Source: Hymenobacter frigidus
Lineage (GTDB): Bacteria; Bacteroidota; Bacteroidia; Cytophagales; Hymenobacteraceae
NCBI RefSeq assembly: GCF_014640435.1
Contig: NZ_BMGY01000017.1
Coordinates: 1 to 64,000 of the forward strand
Reading direction: 5' to 3'
Length of the DNA stretch: 64,000 bases
The first letter of the stretch is position 1. Each line of letters starts with the position of its first letter. The position numbers were made by a program, and so were the translations under genes. Of this stretch, positions 61,050 through 64,000 are shown piece after piece. The notes beneath the pieces are model-generated. The model saw only the letters and a list, made by a program, of their open reading frames with translations, ran no database searches and had not been told where the DNA came from.

Positions 61050-63626
61050 CTATTCAACGGCGAAGCGCTGGCGCACGATGCCCACGGCGGTGGGCACGCT
61101 CAATAGGTACACCCCGGGAGCCAGGCCGTGTAAGGGCAGGCGGTCGGTGGTGCGGGCCAGCGCCCAGCGGCGCACGGTGCGCCCCTGCAGGTCGGCCAGG
61201 GTGGCCGGGCCGGTGGGCTGGGCGGGCAGAAGTACGCTAATCTGCTCGTGAGCGGGGTTGGGAAATACCTCGGCCAGCGGGGTGGAGGCGCTGCTGCGCA
61301 CTGCCAGCACCGTGTTTGCAAGGCGGGCCAACCCGAAGCGCGGTTGCCCGGCTACACTGGTGAAGTCGCCGCTGAGCACAATGGCATTGGTGCCGGGCTG
61401 AATGTAAACGAATGCCGACGCGGGCGAAAACGACTCGTTTCCTATTAATACTGGCTGAAAACCAGTGTCGAAGCTGCCCGTAGTGGTCAAGCGTACCAGC
61501 CGCTCGGTTTGCGAAGTAGCCCCGGGAGCCACCACAATCAGCTTGCCGTCGGGCTGCTCTACTAGCGTGCGGGCGGCGCTGGCCGCCGTGAAGCCTGGGT
61601 CGGGTGCGCCGTTGGGTAGCAATCGTACTAAGCCAAAGGGAGCTGCCTGGCCATTGAACGTCGTGAAGTTGCCATTCGCCAAAATGTTGCCGCTGGCTAA
61701 TGCAATGATGCTGAACACCGAGCTGGGGCCGCCCCCCGAACCAATCGAAAACGTGTTGTCGATGTTGCCATCTGGGTTGAGGCGAGCCACGTAGCTGCGG
61801 TTGGCATCGTTCCACAGCACCAGGGTCTGGCCGCTGGCCAGACCCACGGCATGCCGAAATCCTGCCGTATTGCCCACGCCCATGCTTGGCACCTGCCACA
61901 CGGCGGATGTAGGCGGAGCAAATTGAATGTTGAGCGAACCATCAGCCAGTAGGCGCGCCACGTACGTCCGGGGTATGCCATTCACTTTGCTGAAGGTGCC
62001 GGCTACCAGCACGCCCCCGCCCGGGTGGATGGTGATATTGCTTGCCCCCGCGCAGCAAGGTGGATACGGACGGCTCCACCCAAGTTCTGCCGCGGCAAAT
62101 GCCGGGTCGAATGTGCCGTTGGCCAGCACGCGGCGGACCACGGCGGTGCTGTCGGTGTTCTGGTAGGTGCCGTAAAACGTGCCGTCGGCCTGCGGGAAGG
62201 CATTGTAGAAGTAGTTGCCGCCATTGGTTCGGATAACAGCAGGAGGGAGCGTTGCCAGCGAGTTGTAGCTGCCGTTGGCGTTGATGCGATGGAAGCGTGG
62301 GTAGCCCTGGCTGCCCACCGCCTGGCCGTTGAAGTTGGTTAAGATGGGAGAGCTAAGCAGAAGCTGCCCGTTATTTTGTGCAACAAGCTGGCCAGAGGCA
62401 ACCGTTTCCAGGAGCAGGATATAGCTGGCATCAACGGCACCGTTGGCCTGCAGGCGTGCTAAGCCGCTGTTGCTCACCCCGCCGAAATCACTGAAAAAAC
62501 CGGCCACTAGGTATTGGCCATTGGTGAGCTCCACTACGCTCATCATGGTGCCGGCGCCGCCCCCGCCCGCCGCAAAAGCGGCATCAACTGTGCCAGCCGT
62601 GCTCAGCCGAGCCAAGCTGAAGCGGCTAATTCCGCCAAGCGAGCCAAAACTACCCGATACCAAGACGCTGCCATCGGCGCGGAGGCCAAGGCCAAACACT
62701 ATCCCGTTGGAAGAAACGCGGGCAAAAGCTGGGTCTAGAGCGCCCGTTGGCAGCAAGCGCGCCACGACGCTGCCCCCGTTGGCTTGGCTCGTGAGGGTGG
62801 TGCCCCCCACGATGAGCTTACCATCGGACTGCTGCACCATGTCGAATACAAACGCATAGCTGAGCAGCGGCGAAACAAACGAAGCATCGCGGCTACCGGT
62901 GGGCGTGAGGCGAACGATGGCCGGGCCCGCCTGCCCACCTACCGTATCGAATTGACCAGCCGCCACGATGTTTCCATCAGGCTGCACGATGATTCTGCGG
63001 ACCTGGCCGTAGCCACCCGGTGCCGAATTGACAAATCCGCCGCCGGTGGCGAAGGTGGCATCGAGTTGGCCGCTGGGCAGTAGCCGAACGAGCCCTTTGG
63101 TGGGCTGTCCGTTGAAGGTAGAAGACAGTTCGCCGCCCACTAGAATCTTGCCATCGGCTTGCACGGCAATGCTGTGAATGCTCCCGCTGCGCCACCCAGT
63201 TCCGCCCGCGCCGAAGGAAGAATCCAAGCTGCCATCGGGGTTGAGGCGTATTAGCTGCTGCGCGGGCGCACCATTGTAACTGCCAAAGTAGTATTCTGCC
63301 CCAAGCAGAATTTTGCCATCGGGTTGCAGCGCCAGCGCGGCAATGTTGCCGCTGGGTCCGCTGCCGGCTCGGGTCCGGAACGTCAGGTCGGGGCTGCCAT
63401 CGGCATTAAGCCGGGCTAGCCGCGGCGATGCCTGCCCATTCATCAACTGAAAACTGCCACTGATAAGCACTTTTCCGTCGGGCTGCTTGAGGGTGGTGAG
63501 GATGCCGCCACCAGGACTGGTGAGCTGGCTGGGGGCGAAGCTGGGGTCGAGCACTTGGCCGACCGCGGCCGTCCCGGGGCTGAGCAATAGGACAACACCA
63601 ACCAAGAAGAGGTAGAGAAAACGCAT
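61050..63626 (-). CDS. delta-60 repeat protein with T9SS type A sorting domain
   Basis: An 858-residue secreted protein with a signal peptide (MRFLYLFLVGVVLLLSPGTAAVGQ). It carries about twelve delta-60 repeats of roughly 50-60 residues, each with the pattern QPDGKxLxxGxFxxxxGQ...LxRLxxxGxxDxxF, which fold as a beta-propeller. The last 80 residues are a type A sorting domain (VFPNPAHEQISVLL, then DLQGRTVRRW and GLAPGVYLLSVPTAVGIVRQRFAVE) recognised by the T9SS and cut by a sortase such as PorU, encoded in the same window. The function of the propeller is unknown. Confidence 0.92.
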   Translation of the reverse strand: MRFLYLFLVGVVLLLSPGTAAVGQVLDPSFAPSQLTSPGGGILTTLKQPDGKVLISGSFQLMNGQASPRLARLNADGSPDLTFRTRAGSGPSGNIAALALQPDGKILLGAEYYFGSYNGAPAQQLIRLNPDGSLDSSFGAGGTGWRSGSIHSIAVQADGKILVGGELSSTFNGQPTKGLVRLLPSGQLDATFATGGGFVNSAPGGYGQVRRIIVQPDGNIVAAGQFDTVGGQAGPAIVRLTPTGSRDASFVSPLLSYAFVFDMVQQSDGKLIVGGTTLTSQANGGSVVARLLPTGALDPAFARVSSNGIVFGLGLRADGSVLVSGSFGSLGGISRFSLARLSTAGTVDAAFAAGGGGAGTMMSVVELTNGQYLVAGFFSDFGGVSNSGLARLQANGAVDASYILLLETVASGQLVAQNNGQLLLSSPILTNFNGQAVGSQGYPRFHRINANGSYNSLATLPPAVIRTNGGNYFYNAFPQADGTFYGTYQNTDSTAVVRRVLANGTFDPAFAAAELGWSRPYPPCCAGASNITIHPGGGVLVAGTFSKVNGIPRTYVARLLADGSLNIQFAPPTSAVWQVPSMGVGNTAGFRHAVGLASGQTLVLWNDANRSYVARLNPDGNIDNTFSIGSGGGPSSVFSIIALASGNILANGNFTTFNGQAAPFGLVRLLPNGAPDPGFTAASAARTLVEQPDGKLIVVAPGATSQTERLVRLTTTGSFDTGFQPVLIGNESFSPASAFVYIQPGTNAIVLSGDFTSVAGQPRFGLARLANTVLAVRSSASTPLAEVFPNPAHEQISVLLPAQPTGPATLADLQGRTVRRWALARTTDRLPLHGLAPGVYLLSVPTAVGIVRQRFAVE

Positions 63627-63726
63627 AGTCCGGAAAGGAAGGGAAGGAATAGAAAAAGGAGAAGCAGCCCGTTCTGCGAGAAATAGCGGAAAGGGGGACT
63701 ATGATAAAATTTTGGTGCAGTCAGCG
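63627..63726. other. short spacer without recognised features
   Basis: A hundred bases between two minus-strand genes. No hairpin or promoter pair was convincing. Confidence 0.5.
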
Positions 63727-64000
63727 CTACACCACGCGCCGCATGGGCACGGCGGCCTCGTCGGCATACACCACGTGCTCGTCGCGGAAAGGCTCTTCGC
63801 CCCGGAATTTCTGCAGGACGCGGGCTGTGGTGATGATGTCCTTCTGGCAATACCGGGCAATGCGCGCCAGGTCGTTTTCTTCCCAGTATACCCGCGCCAC
63901 GTCGGCCCCGGCGATGTCGTCTTTGGGCGTGGGGACGCCGAAAATGGCGGCCAGCAGGTTGAGGGAAGTGTAGGATTTCCGGTCGCCGAATTTCCACAGC
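63727..64000 (-). CDS. 3'-5' exonuclease (PolB-like), C-terminal part only
   Basis: The C-terminal 91 residues of a gene that continues past the window edge; stop at 63729-63727. The frame reads LWKFGDRKSYTSLNLLAAIF, then IAGADVARVYWEENDLARIARYCQKDIITTARVLQKF. The YCQKDIITTARVLQKF helix, with its Asp, resembles the last exonuclease motif of predicted PolB-type 3'-5' exonucleases (DnaQ/RNase H fold). The N-terminus and the DEDD residues of the first motifs are outside the window, so the call rests on this tail. Confidence 0.7.
   Translation of the reverse strand, partial: LWKFGDRKSYTSLNLLAAIFGVPTPKDDIAGADVARVYWEENDLARIARYCQKDIITTARVLQKFRGEEPFRDEHVVYADEAAVPMRRVV

Noticed and set aside
63443..63997. 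A 184-codon minus-strand frame at the right edge
   Set aside because: It overlaps the delta-60 protein's signal peptide and is out of frame with the better exonuclease tail that ends at 63727.
1..64000. tRNA or rRNA genes
   Set aside because: No cloverleaf with CCA-type acceptor or rRNA-like stretch was noticed by eye in the spacers; a tRNAscan run would settle it.

Overview
The window looks like chromosome of a Hymenobacter-like member of the Bacteroidota (order Cytophagales). Reasons visible in the sequence: high GC (about 60% by eye), type IX secretion genes (porU, porV) together with a cargo protein carrying a T9SS sorting domain, Bacteroidota-type promoter elements (TTG, about 19 bp, TAnnTTTG), a short NuoG and a CxxxY-type CcmE. 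This genus call is inference from gene style. No rRNA, tRNA or CRISPR was seen.

Layout. 1-3.6 kb: the N-terminal part of an IS630-like transposase cut by the window edge, a small secreted protein, aspS followed by a perfect 30-bp-arm palindrome, and a tiny membrane peptide. 3.6-4.6 kb: a SWIM zinc-finger protein. 4.7-13.5 kb: the complex I operon nuoABCDE-x-FGHIJ on the minus strand, with a recognisable promoter and an unusual coiled-coil gene (x) between nuoE and nuoF. 13.6-20.5 kb: a Uma2-like nuclease, pruA, a dNMP-kinase-like protein, yjjG, a UbiA prenyltransferase, a cold-shock protein, an iscX-ferredoxin unit and a Rossmann/DUF2520 protein. 20.6-26.6 kb: cytochrome c maturation genes ccmBCDE-y-ccmF, where y is an unknown secreted protein. 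26.7-38.3 kb: a large propeller/beta-barrel protein, a FAD oxidoreductase, an MBL hydrolase, pssA, porU and porV. 38.5-46.3 kb: an inactive M16 homologue, NDH-2, a small secreted protein, an ArsR regulator, a 2Fe-2S protein, an outer-membrane barrel and purH. 46.4-51.1 kb: the cell-shape operon mreBCD-mrdA. 51.3-64 kb: an SDR, a VanX-like lipoprotein, nuoM and nuoN detached from the main nuo operon, a VOC protein, a GluQ-like synthetase, endonuclease V, two tandem DUF1990 proteins, a DUF3817 protein, an alcohol dehydrogenase, a delta-60-repeat T9SS cargo protein and the end of a 3'-5' exonuclease.

The genes support aerobic respiration (two NADH dehydrogenases, cytochrome c assembly), envelope biogenesis (T9SS, barrels, phosphatidylserine synthase, elongasome) and housekeeping. 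nuoK and nuoL are missing from both nuo loci in this window.

The strongest unexplained structure is a family of interspersed palindromic repeats with the core GTCATGCTGAGCgnAGtCGAAGCATCTC. There are about eleven copies: long paired-arm forms, two 36-38 bp mini hairpins, one half element and one decayed copy. Several sit between genes of the same operon (nuo, mre). Their translations create false N-terminal extensions on neighbouring genes, so many starts below are set at internal ATGs.
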